From Chelydra serpentina (taxonomy: Eukaryota; Chordata; Testudines; Chelydridae), in assembly GCA_037349315.1 (NCBI GenBank), contig JBAIAC010000024.1, positions 39,963,501 to 40,027,500 of the forward strand: a stretch of 64,000 nucleotides of DNA, given 5' to 3'. Positions 1 to 17,247 of this stretch are shown one piece after another. Each line of letters opens with the position of its first letter. The first letter of the stretch is position 1. The position numbers and the translations under genes were made by a program. The notes under the pieces are model-generated. The model was not told the origin of the DNA, did no database searches, and worked only from the letters and a program-made list of their open reading frames with translations.

Positions 1-87
1 GGAGAATCTGGGTTGAGCAGCCAGTACAGAAGTGCTAGAATGTACCCTTGAGCGGAGTACCATTCTCTCTTCAATTTTACTCATAGT

Positions 88-279
88 GGGGCAGATTTTC
101 AAAGGTATTTGGGAGCCTAAAGATGAAGAGTGGTGCTACTGGGATTTTTCAGAAGCACCTAAGTAGGCTCGATAAAAACAAAGGGAACTAGGCACCTAAC
201 CTGCCTACCTGTTTTTGAAAACTCTACTAGGTGCCTATCTGCATTTTTAGGCACCTAAATACCTTTGAAAATCTGGCCC
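88..279. mobile_element. palindromic MITE-like element
   Basis: The ends are inverted copies: GCAGATTTTCAAAGGTATTT on the left and AAATACCTTTGAAAATCTGG on the right. Internal GGCACCTAA-type motifs also recur in both orientations. The length, about 190 bases, and the fold-back structure suggest a non-autonomous DNA transposon, possibly of the Chompy-like group described in reptiles. A clear target duplication was not found. Confidence 0.6.
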
Positions 280-2963
280 AATATTCATTGCAGCCCACTT
301 TCTGATCAAGGGCCCGATCCTTGCTTGGCTTGACTTTAATATCGTTTTTGCTTGACCACAGGCTACAGAATGAGGCCCCTAAAGAGCAGCATCTTTTCAT
401 TCTAATCTGGACGGGTAAACGTCTCCCATGTAACAGTTCAAAGTTCAGTGCAAATAATTGCGTTGGCCTTCTGATTTTGCACCTCGGTTTTGAAAGGGAA
501 AATTAAACAAATGGAAATTCTGAAATTCCTTTACATGTCATGTTTCCAGCTAATTGCTGTACTGCGTGCCTTTGCTTATCACATCAGACCCTAGTTTGAG
601 GGTGGACTGGATGCCTCATGGCATCATCAGTAGTTCAAGTCCTGCTCAGTTCATAAATGACTAAACATCATTATCACCTGTTGGCTATTCACTAAGGTGG
701 GTTGGTGAGTCTGTCTACTCTAGTGGAAAGTGTCCACCTCAAACATACCCCCTTAAGTGGCATGTTTGTGGGCTGCCTCAGCACAAGCCCTGCATTAATT
801 GGGCACGGAAGGTCAGCTTTCTTATCACCCCAAGAAGGCTTGGGATCAGGACTGTATATAGTGTTCAAGAAGGATGTCAGAATAATGGCCCTAGATACTG
901 AAATCCTGTATTTACCCTTAGAGCAGATACAGCAAAGACAGTGGCAAAGTAAACTTCCACACACACCACACTGACTGAGAAGGCTCACCTGTAGATGGTG
1001 TGTGGGGCTTAGTTTCCATGCTCCATCAATCCTTGTCCTCTCTCGAGGCTTTTCCTTTTGTAATATTGATTTTACCACTGCCTTCCAAGTCTTCTCAGAT
1101 AAAAATGTCAGTATGAACAATTGTTTTTCATCAAAGTACACTCAGCGTTTGTCAATTTAACGTTTTTTTTAAATTAGTAATTCTTTGGGTTGTACAAGAT
1201 TAATACTTTCACCCAATATTTCTTCCACACAATTTGAGAAACTGACTAAGAATGAAGGCAATTCCTAATTCCATATCATGGAATACATTTCCTAAGCTTG
1301 ACCAGAAATCCATGACTATATATGACAGCATGTTAACTAGCTAATATAACCATTAATACTAAGGGAAATCCTGAACCTAAATGTTTTAAACAGCAGACCT
1401 GTTCTCTCCTTATTTGCTCTGGAAGATCCCTGATTGAAAGAACACTGCAAAAGATTCCTTTCATCAGCTCTGTTAGTTACATTTCCTGCTTTGATAAATG
1501 TAAGTACAAGAAAAATCTAAAGCACTTCAAGCTACCCAGTTGCATTTGATTAGTTAGTCTGAATAATGTAACAGTCTTTCAGCACCCAAAGGAAAACTTT
1601 TTGAGTTCCACTACTATTTTTTTCCACAAACAAATATAGATTTCCTATTCTATATAATTATCTTATAAGAGATAACTTAATATTTCCTGGACTTCTGCAA
1701 TTCAATTCCCTCTTTTTATGGGTTCTGTTTTGAGATGTTTGATTTATTTGTTTAGAATTAGAAATTTGGCATGAAAGGTGATGTATAAAGTATTGTCTGT
1801 AATGCTTTTCGATGGAAGATGTAACCCAGAAATTTTGTTGATTCTATACTTTATACCACATTTAGAACTCATTTTAGTTTATGCTAACTGTTGTACTGAT
1901 GGTGAGTATGGGATCTAAATTTATTTAAATTGATTTTGCCCAATTTCCATCTGTCTCTGCTACCAGAGTAAACAATTTTCAAAGTGTTTATATAGCAGAA
2001 GTGGCAGAGTAGACTGGGTCCTATGAAAAATAAATTGTCAAACCATTGTTTCTTAGAGAATTTAAGACCCCGGAAGAAATATAATTTAAGTCAAAGAGAC
2101 AAATGCAGTTTTGGTGCAAGTGTGGGCATCTTCACTGACTTAGATGAAATTAGACCCACTTACAGCAAGGAGGATTCTGGCTCTAAACTGATAGGGTCAG
2201 AAATCACTAGATTCTCTGACTCAGTCTACAAACTCTGGATCCATGGCTGTGCAGAAATAAAGGGCACAGTCTCCTTAACCCAGCTCTGTGCTGCCCCGAC
2301 CAACCCTGAAGACAGTAAATATATTGGAAAATGGACTAGCACCTTCTCCAAGGGTGCAAAGCCACTTAGGGAGGCCCTCCATAAATCTTGTTTCCCCTTT
2401 TCTCCTGCACAGGAGAAACAACGGCTCCTGTAGCCCCAGGTGAGCATTAACTCCAATGGAGTTGCCACACAAAAGCTGAAGAGGTCCAAAAACATAATTG
2501 CTAGAGGGGTTAACTAAGAAAGCAGTTTCTGGAGGGCCCTCTTGGGGGTCTCTCCCGTACCAGCCAGGAGAGGAGAGAAGAACTTTGCCCTAATAAATGT
2601 CCTTTCAAAAATGTGTTTTAAAACTGGGTATGTTCAAGATACTCATTCCAACTTTAAATTGCATGCTCACTTCCTCACTTCTATCCTGGCTTGACTACAT
2701 TGCCAAATTGTCATCAACATAATAAAAATGATCACCTTAATGACAAAGAGGTATGGGTGGGGGGGGGGAGGACTTACCCCATTGTGACAACAATACAGAG
2801 ATTAATCTCCCCTCATTTCAGCCCCTGCTCCTCAAAGGTCAGCTAAATGACATATTAATATAATTTATTTTCAGCAATTTAATGAAGGAAAAGCAGTGTA
2901 AAACAGGAGAAAATGGGGCAATACTTGAAGTTGCAAAAGTCACAAAGAGGAGCGCCCTGGACA

Positions 2964-3146
2964 AGGGGGGAGGGATAGCTCAGTGGTTTGAGCATTGGCC
3001 TGCTAAACCCAGGGTTGAGAGTTCAATCCTGGAGGGGGCCATTTAGGGATCTGGGGCAAAAATTGAGGATGGTCCTGCTTTGAGCAGGGGGTTGGACTAG
3101 ATGACCTACTAAGGTCCCTTCCAACCCTGATATTCTATGATTCTAA
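2964..3146 (+). mobile_element. tRNA-derived SINE with CR1-type tail (turtle Cry-I type)
   Basis: The head has an RNA polymerase III A-box (TAGCTCAGTGG, about 2975-2985) and B-box (GTTCAATCC, about 3020-3028), as in a tRNA. The body contains GGTTGGACTAGATGACC. The 3' end, ATTCTATGATTCTA, is the CR1 LINE terminus, so mobilisation by CR1 reverse transcriptase is inferred. This combination is characteristic of the cryptodiran polIII/SINE family and is the main clue to the organism. The tRNA-like part cannot fold into a normal tRNA gene. Confidence 0.85.
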
Positions 3147-4618
3147 GGAGAGAGGATTTATGTAAATGTGGCTTTGTATACTTTGTGTAAGCGTGGTTTA
3201 CATGCCAGAATCCTCCTTGCTGTAAGTAGGTGTAATTTTATCTAAGTCAGTGAAGCTGCTCACACTTGCAACCCTTTGCTAAATGACCTCACCACACATT
3301 ACATGGTAGGGGCCGTTGTCTGGCTTATAGGAAAAATGTGCAATTTTTGGAGTCGGGGGACTACTTAGGTCCACCCTGGTGCAGGAAAAGCCCTCTCTAA
3401 CCTGGACCAGGCAGAGCTGCACCAACCCTCTCCCCACACCCCACTGGAAGTAGTTAAATGCCAGGTTTTGTCATCATCTGCTATGGTCATTATGCTATTT
3501 ACTCCTTTCTCAAAGGGCTGGGAAGAACTTTTCCCCTAACTGACAGATTGGCCAAGGCAAGGTGGGTTGTTTTCTTCTTCCCACAGCGGGATGGGTGCTT
3601 AGTTGGGGTGGACATGAAACAGAGGTTAGGCTATGATGTCACAATTCATTATGTAAACATGAGGCAGATGTCCACTGCAGGTACTCCATAGGGAAGGGAT
3701 ACAGTGTTCAGATAACATGGATTGGTAAAGAATTTAAAGGAGATATTCTTTAAAGGAGAGGAAATGGGTTTTGGGACTCCTATGACTGGTACGGCTGGCA
3801 GCCAACCTCCCCTCCTCTAGCCCTTTTTTGAGGTGGGCGGGGGGCCCAGCAGCAGGTTGTCTGGGGACCAGAATGAGTAAAGGGGAGCACTGACATCACC
3901 CCCCTAACCTTTAGTGTATGTAAATGATTATGGGATTACCTGCGCTGTACGCTATTACGTGCTGGGTACTTCCTAACATTTAGGAATAAAGTTGTGGCCT
4001 AATTAAACCACATCCAGTGCCTCCTGTCCTCCTCCTGGCATAGCTGGATAATAGGATTTTGAGTTCATATAGTATTTTGACCTATAATATCCAGTGTCCA
4101 AATTATGGGAATAAGTTGAGGTAAACATTACACACTCCTTGCCTTTTAGGTACTACCAACCTTAGTTAATTTTCACAGCCCAGGGCCCTGGCTACTTTCC
4201 TGGATATTATGCCACAGCATAATCAGGACTGCATCTAGAAGAAGGCAATTTGATGGCTACTGGTTCATGGAAGTGTTATTGTCTTCCTGAGTTATGCAGC
4301 AATAGAGGCTGTTCCCCATTATGGAGCGGGGAACACATTAGCTTTGATAGCAGTTGGTGAATTCTTCTGTGGTTGACTAACATTTTGATCAGGGAAGATA
4401 GATGCCACTGAACTTTCTGTATCCAGTCTGGGGGCCATGCAGTCTTTGGACCAAAGAAACTCTTGCAATGTTTTCTTTTTAGCCTTGCAAAGACCTTTCT
4501 CTTGGATAGCACAGCCTGCTACACAGCCATCATCTAGGGCTACACACAAGATATATTTATGTTTGAGATATTAGCAAGATGTTGAAATCAAAGTTTCCAG
4601 ACTCCAGCTAGTCACTTG

Positions 4619-4745
4619 GAGCCAGATTTTAACATCCATATTCCCTGATGTCAAAGTACTTTACTTCATGAGTGGTTCCATTAATTTCAGATAGGACAAC
4701 TTTCAGAATAAGGTGCCACTCGTAAAACTGGCAGAATCTGGCCCT
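4619..4745. mobile_element. MITE-like fragment
   Basis: Begins GAGCCAGATTTTAAC and ends GCAGAATCTGGCCC, terminal sequences in inverted orientation. They resemble the ends of several other short elements in this window. Confidence 0.4.
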
Positions 4746-6153
4746 TAATAAGTAAGATCAACAGTCTTAAAACATTACATTTTCTTAATATAATTTCACT
4801 ACCAAGCTTGAAAAGTATTTGTTATGCATACTTTATAGCTCATTGCCGCAAATGATAATGAACATCATTTGAAGACTCTAATGACTCCCTTCTCTCTTTC
4901 TCCAACATGAAAAGGATGATCCCCAAAATTTAACTGATACATGGATTGAAATGATCTTTAACTTCATTCCAAAGATCTGAAGAGTCCGGTACAATGCAAA
5001 AAGCGTGCTACAATATATCATTTAACTGACCTTTGAGGAGCAGGGTCCAAAATGAGGAGTTTAATCTATGTATTGTTGTCACAACAGGGTAAGTCTCTCT
5101 CACTCTCTTTTTTTTCCTGGTGTAAGTCTACTACTCTAGTGGTAGGTATTTCCTGTTGTATGTAAATCATGGACCACAAAAGAGATGTTGGCATTTTGAT
5201 AGAACAGATACGCTCAGAGGAAGATGATCATGGATAAACTGAATGGAAACTTCAAGACATAACCATTTTAAAATAAATATGCATGTATTATCATATGAGT
5301 TGATTTAAAAATAATCATTATAAAGGGAAAACTTAAAATAATGAACAAAATTCAGTGCCATTTCCCCAAGGATGAATTTTTCCTAATCCATTTATGAACT
5401 AAGACAGCACTTTGTCATCATGTCTCCTTTTCAGTCCCCTGAGTTAAAGGATGTTTAAGCTTTCTGGCTCCAAAACCGTAGGGTTGGGACAAAAGAAAAG
5501 GTTCCCCCTTTCTTGTGCATCGAAGAGATGAGCATGTAACAATGGGTTTGGAAGGAACTGAATGGCTTGTCAACACCCTGTTTAGTAATTTGCACCCATT
5601 TGTGTAAGATGTGATCTATATGCATTGGATCATTATGAATTTGTTACTAGCCACTATTTATGCAGATTTTTTGGTTTCATTATTTGATTCACTCATTTAA
5701 GGGAAACTCTTATTCCCATACCTCTTTTTATGCACCTGTCTAACCTGCAATGGATCTTCAAGATTCATACTTTAAACTTGGAGAAGTAGGAATAATAAGA
5801 GATACATTTTCTCATTCTTATACATACTACTCATGCTTCTCAGCTGTGAGTATTGATTTCAATCAGTTGAGACTGGCAAGACTAGGGCTAGTTTATTTGG
5901 CAATCTAGTCCCTCTTTCCCCACAAGCGACTCCCATTGCCATACTGCACTTGAGTTCTCCCAGTCATATCCACAGGCCAAATATGCTTTCTTCACTGACC
6001 AGGAGTGGACACCTGAAACTGATGCAAGAGGTGATAGGGAGGGGGGACCTGGGAAGGAATCCACGCTCAGATAGGGATGTAAGTCCTGCTTTAGTGCTGT
6101 TTCTCTCATCTTCTTCTAGCGACAAAGGGATATGCTGTTGTCTTTCACTCTAG

Positions 6154-6243
6154 GACCAGATCCAGTGAAGTGCTGAGCACCTACAATTACCAATGAAGTC
6201 ACTGGGAGTTGAACATGCTCAACATTTTGCAGGACCTGGGCCA
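6154..6243. mobile_element. MITE-like fragment
   Basis: Begins GACCAGATCCAGTGAAGTGC with TGAGCACC, and ends GTTGAACATGCTCAACATTT followed by GCAGGACCTGGGCC. The inner part, TGCTGAGCA ... AACATGCTCA, is a decayed inverted repeat around a CCAATGAAGTCACTGG centre. Confidence 0.4.
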
Positions 6244-6769
6244 TAAGATCCATCAGTTGTGGAGTGATTTCCTATATGTGCTGGTGTGCTTCATTATCTT
6301 GTGATTTTCCAGGGATGCTCTGTGGTTTAGTAGCTCATTGTCCAAGAGGAAGATCTCTGTCAGCAGATATTAAACTGTCTGAAGTATAAGGTCCTATGAT
6401 GTAAAAGGTACAAATATCAAGATGAAAAAAGTGCCTTTAAAAAAGCCTATTTTAAAAAATCTGCTTGCTGGATACAGAATGTATGTAGTCCCCATACTTC
6501 TATAGCCTGGAAAAGTTGGTTCTTTCTTGTATGGAACAAGTTCCTGCATCTCGTGTGGTTACTGTAGTGGACGGAAGGGATAAAGAGACTCTACAAGGCT
6601 GATGCTGGAGATAATGGTTGTCTCCTATCACTGTCCTTACTACAGCCATCTGAGTGGTTAGTCTTCATACACACTGGGTTTTGGGACACCAAAAGATGAA
6701 TGTTTATGGAACATCTGTTAAAGATGTTTTCAGATGATCATTTTATCACACAACTCTATAATAATTTTA

Positions 6770-6876
6770 GGCCAGATCCTGCCATTTTTTCTCACATTGA
6801 ATGGTATCTTACTCTGTGAATAGTCTCAGTAATTTCAGTGGGTATTCCTCAGTGTAAGAGCAGCAGGGTCTGGTCC
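6770..6876. mobile_element. MITE-like fragment
   Basis: Ends GGCCAGATCCTGCC and GGGTCTGGTCC are inverted relative to each other, with a CAGTAATTTCAGTGGGTATT centre. It belongs to the same loose family as the copies at 25789, 26023 and 30827. Confidence 0.4.
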
Positions 6877-7736
6877 TTTATAAATAAACTTGACTTTTAG
6901 GAAATGGTTTGCTAAAAGTTTATTGTTTCTGCATTTTGTAGGTTAAAATTATTTAAAATAGAGCGTATGGCTTATATAAAATCTTAAATAATTTGCAAAT
7001 AAATCAGATGAAATTAGACATTTATTTTCCCTTTTTAAATCACCTTCCCTCTAAATGACCTTCCTCATCATTCAGGCTAAGTATGCAGTGCTCCTGCAAC
7101 CACTCTCATGAATGGAGTGGGGACAGACATCTGAGGTCAGAGTCACCCATACTCCAGTTGCCTGGGAGCACAATGAAGTTCCCTTAGCTTCCTTTGAACT
7201 GGCCTTCAGAGATCACTCCAAATGTGTCCTAGCATTGTCATGCTTATAACAACCAACAACTCTGATGCGGCAAGCATCCTATTCTGTACCTGTGCCTTTT
7301 TTGAACAGGGTCCCCCTTCAGTGCTCCTGACTCACAAGGGAGGTTTCAGTGCTCAGTGAAACTCTGCAGCAGCAGTTCTATTAGCATATTGGATTACCTT
7401 CCCTTGGCTACAGAGTCAGCCTGCAAGGAACCAATGACTGTCACAAGGCTGGACAACAAATGATGTTGAAGCAACAGCATCTCCCTGAGTAGCAGAAGGA
7501 AATGCAGAAACAGGCACTAGAGCAGGAAGTTTCAGAGGCGGATTCCAATGTGTCTTCTCTTTTGGGGACAGAAAGAGACCATTTGTTCATTCAAGAGCTA
7601 TCCCCCTATTAAGCTAGTGGTTATAGAATGCTCTTGTTTACCCCCCCAACATTCTGGGCCCGGATGTTTCCCTCCCCTGCCCCGCCCCAGACCAACTGCA
7701 CAATAGGGCCATAAAGCTGCCCTAACAAATCAACTT

Positions 7737-7764
7737 GGGAATTCCTTGGTGTGAGGGAATTCCT
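7737..7764. promoter_or_regulatory. paired NF-kB-like motifs
   Basis: GGGAATTCCT occurs twice, at 7737-7746 and 7755-7764, 18 bases apart. Each matches GGGRNYYYCC except for the last base. It lies in NR5A2 intron 5, about 620 bases from exon 5. Only the motif is seen; function is untested. Confidence 0.25.
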
Positions 7765-8360
7765 GGCTATCATAGAGCTGTCATTCACGTGTGAGGGTGT
7801 GTTAGGGGTTCCAGCTGTTTAGTGCTCCAGCAAACCTTGTCCCGAGGAACAGCCTCTAAGGGACTGTTGCAGCCAGCATGAGTTAAAGCAGTCCATTGGT
7901 ACCTCTAGGATCAGGGGAGTGCAAAGGAGACCTTAAGCCACCTTTGCTTGCTCTTCATCAGGTCCTATGCTCCAGTGGTACCCAATAATTTTGGGGCTGT
8001 ATATACATAAGTGTATAAAGTGTTTTTTCCCCATATGTAACCACAGTAGCAGGACCAATTAGGTAAATGCTACCTATAGTGGTGTAATTTCCATACAATA
8101 TACTCAATGGATGTATTTAGAAAAGTAAATGATTTGTGATCAGAGGGAGAGAGAGAGAAAGAGAGGGAGATGCATTAAACATAACAAAAGCTGAACAGCA
8201 GCCAGTCTTTCTGATATCCCACATAATAGGCTAAAATAGCAAAATCAATTGAAAGTTTATTCTCATTATAGTAAACCTACATGAAGCCGAAGTAAAGTGA
8301 GCAAGTGTGATGCATTTTAACAAAATAAATCATATTCTCTTGCTTAAAAACCTATATCTA

Positions 8361-9065
<705 letters not shown>

Positions 9066-10313
9066 TTAAAACTTAAGCAGATAACATTCTTGAGTTTAAC
9101 ATGTTTAGGAAAGAGTGGCAAGACAGCAACACTCCCCTACTTTACTTTGATCAAAATAGCACGATTATTCCAAAAGGAAAAAAATATTTTGATGTAATGA
9201 ATTTTAATTGTCTTAGTTACCTATTGGACAAATATTCTTAACATGTATGAACTCATTGTTTAGGTCATCTAAGATGTAATAATTAGGGACAAACACAGTG
9301 GTTGACTGCACATATTTCACACATTATGAGATAACGTGATTCCTGTTGAGATCTCATAATTTTTTTTAACTGCAACCCACAGTATCATTAGAAAAAAATG
9401 ACTTCTGTCCAGAGCTCATCTGAGAAGTATCCTGAGGGCCATGTTATCTCATGATAATCATTCCATTACTGCATACCACCACTATACAAAAATTGTCTGA
9501 AATGTAAGCTGTAAAATGCTCAATAGGCATAAAAGTGAAGCTGATTTCTTTGGCAAAAACTAAAGATTATTTCCTTTGTGGTTTATGTATATTGTTGCAA
9601 ATGTTTAAGGAACATTCCTCATTTTCTACAGATGTTTTCAAATGCAATCTGAATAGGCATAGAGAAAGCTGCCTGCTTGCCATATTCCACACAGAAGGTT
9701 GAACTGACTCAGAAACTATTGACAATGTTATAGCTTGTAATATCTCTGGAATTAGAAATAATTAAAACAAATCTACTTCAACAGCTGCCTCTGGAATCAT
9801 ATTGGTGGTCTCTGTCACAGCAGTATCTGTCACTATGGCATATATCTAATGGACTAGTGAGTAGTTCTCGCCAAGCCCACCTTGCCCAATGGCAATTAGA
9901 TAGAAACAGGAACCTTTGACAGCTTGGTGACATGTTGAGACTGCTGAGATTGCTGGAGGTTAAGTTCTTGAGCTTTTTATCTTAGGGATTAGTGTAACAT
10001 TAAAAATTTATTATGAATCCTAGGTACACAATACTGTAAATTATCATGAAGACTTTAACAATTAATGATTTTTGGTATACACGGTAATTTATTAACTAGA
10101 ATTCAAGTCCATATATCACTGTAAGGGAAATACATATATAAATGTTACAGGCATTTACAATTATGAAAGCATGTGTTCTTCCAATTTTCCAGCTAGAGAA
10201 AGAGAAGTTGTACAGATATGACAGAAGGACATAAAGATAAATCTTTTATAGTCTCTCTCTCAGTTTTAATGCTGTAGTTAAAGCATTTTTTGCTGCTAAC
10301 ACTTTCCCTTATG

Positions 10314-10412
10314 AGTATTGCAGGAAACTGAAAAGTCTTATACAATATTTTGCTGATAAGTTACATTTATCAGCGAAATATTGTATAAGACTTTTCAGTT
10401 TCCTGCAATACT
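10314..10412. repeat. near-perfect long hairpin (46-bp arms, 7-base loop)
   Basis: Arms at 10314-10359 and 10367-10412 are reverse complements at 45 of 46 positions; the single difference is A/G within GCRAAATATT. The loop is GTTACAT. The right arm runs straight into a TA microsatellite. In RNA the one mismatch could be a G-U pair, so the transcript would form an almost unbroken stem. It lies inside NR5A2 intron 4 and would be transcribed with the gene. Confidence 0.95.
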
Positions 10413-10435
10413 ATATATATATATATATATATATA
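10412..10435. repeat. TA microsatellite
   Basis: About 12 TA units immediately abut the right arm of the 46-bp hairpin. Confidence 0.95.
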
Positions 10436-10871
10436 AGCATCCTTCTCAAAACAGTTGCAACATGCTGCACAATTAAACATCATTACAGGTCAAATTCCAC
10501 CCTGAGATACTTTGATTTCAGTAGGAGTTGCACAAAAGTGAGTTTTATGTAATCATATGAGAACAGAATTTGGTCCTGTATGATTATCTGTAATTAAAAA
10601 CAGTTAGAAGAGGCAGTTAAGCAACATATTTTCAACCTGCTGATAAATATCCATACTGACAAAAATATTCCAAATGACTTGCTATTTTACCACTAGTTTT
10701 CAGAGGGATATACTGCAACCCAAGATGTTCAGCTCAATGTAATATACCAGTTTTATCTGTGCACTGTGGGCAAATGTAATGAGTGTTGTATTTACTAAAT
10801 TGTGTGAGGCGGTCTGTATATTTGAATGCATATTTGCATTTATATCTACATATTTCCATTGTAATACTGGC

Positions 10872-11002
10872 ATGATCCTGCAGTCTTAACTCAGGCAAAA
10901 CTTATTCATTATAATGAGAGTTTTGCTTGATTAAAGAATGTTCGATACTGATCCTGCATTTCTTACTCAGGCAAAATTCCCATTGACTGTAGAATCTGGG
11001 CC
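10872..11002. mobile_element. palindromic MITE-like element
   Basis: Left part ATGATCCTGCAGTCTTAACT with CAGGCAAAAC; right part GATCCTGCATTTCTTACTCA with GGCAAAATTCCCATTGACTG and a GAATCTGGGCC end. Related half-elements occur near 24,440-24,500 and 20,332-20,404. Confidence 0.45.
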
Positions 11003-11882
11003 TAAGTGTAAATATGTTTAGAATGTGTAGTGTTGAACTGTCAAGATTCTCTTACTAGCCTCTTGACAGTAATTTTGCTTTCTGTTATTTCAATAGACTC
11101 TTGTAGTATTACCATTCCTCTCTGCATATGAATGATCTTTCTGAACTCTGAAAACCCACTCTAAAATCTCGTATTTTCTTTAAATTTTTCAAGAAATCTC
11201 ATTGTGAAAGTAAACCTATTCATAATAGCTTTACGACATACTTTTAGAGATTATTTTACCCATATTTTTAGGTCTATTCTTCAGTCACTCTGTGTACTGA
11301 ACTCCCTCCCATTGAAGTCAGTTGCAATTTTGCATGAGGAAAGACTCTTAATTTTTCTTTATTTCACATTTTCTTTAAGATGGATATTGCAAAACAAAAC
11401 CACAACAAAAACAAAATACTATATACGATATATATTAAATAAAATCATGCCTGATACTAAAGACCAGAAATTAGTTGCAATTATTAATTCCCTGTTCTGA
11501 GAACTGATGATGCATTCTGTTTTTATTCTGAATTAATTCTGTTTGTTCCTATAAAGTCTAAAAAGTAATTTCCATGCTATTCTTACTCTTTCATCCAGGT
11601 ACTCTTAAATGCATCAAACTATGTATAAATCAAATGTTTTCAAATTTTTCTTGTGGTTTTAACTAGCTTTAATTTATAATTGATCTGCTATTATTTATGA
11701 ACAGATTACAAATATCCCTTATTTAAAACATACAATAGCAGCATATAATAAGTTACTAGCAAGTATTTTTAAATGGGTATGGTAAATGATGTGCAACATA
11801 ACTTGTATAAAACTAAAGTTTATGTAATATTTTCAATAGTTTGTATAGATTATAAATATACAATAACAGTAATAATTCTTAC

Positions 11883-12024
11883 CTTCTAATTTCATTCCAA
11901 CACTTAGACATTTTTGAAATCGACAGTAAGGGCAACGCTTTCTCTGTGTTTTGTCAATCTGGCAGTTCTGATTTTCTATACACGTGTACCTTTTGTTATT
12001 CTGGACCGTTCGTTTAAAGAATCC
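11883..12024 (-). CDS. NR5A2: NR5A2 coding exon 4 (second zinc finger)
   Basis: Encodes residues 108-154 plus one base of codon 155. It begins [15 protein letters not shown] and ends LSVGMKLE. The second C4 zinc finger uses Cys122, Cys128, Cys138 and Cys141; the motif [10 protein letters not shown] is typical of the family. This finger stabilises the DNA-binding domain, and the following Ftz-F1 box reads bases 5' of the half-site. The acceptor is TCATACAG at 12032-12025 and the donor is G|GTAAGA with GT at 11882-11881. The final G joins CT of exon 5 to make Ala155. I see no frameshift or missing cysteine. Confidence 0.96.
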
Positions 12025-17109
<5,085 letters not shown>

Positions 17110-17247
17110 CTTGCATGTTTTCCGGCATCTGCCCCTGCTCCCCATTCGCTCGGGCGAGTCCCAGGGCTTCCGTCTCCACTTTGGGCAGCATGACAAGGCG
17201 GCTGCGGGCCGGGATGGGGGCTCCGTGTCCGTCTGGGAGAGCGGCAC
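17110..17247 (-). CDS. NR5A2: NR5A2 coding exon 2 (N-terminal A/B region)
   Basis: Encodes residues 22-67 plus one base of codon 68. Recognisable segments are ALPDGHGAPIPAR, then LVMLPKVETEALGLAR and GEQGQMPENMQ. The acceptor is CCCAG at 17252-17248 and the donor is AAG|GTAAGG with GT at 17109-17108. An in-frame ATG at 17191-17189 (Met41, the Met of MLPKVETEA) has a G at -3. It corresponds to the start used by shorter LRH-1 isoforms in mammals. The exon sits inside a CpG island, unlike the other exons, which suggests that a second promoter begins transcripts just upstream. The frame stays open upstream of the acceptor for about 30 codons but has no ATG there, so an unspliced transcript would most naturally start at Met41. 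Confidence 0.95.

Noticed and set aside
2023..2433. 136-codon open frame in intron 5
   Set aside because: No recognisable family, no splice or promoter context, and length compatible with chance in 64 kb.
2964..3035. Functional tRNA gene
   Set aside because: A- and B-boxes are present but the sequence continues into a SINE body with a CR1 tail and has no proper acceptor stem.
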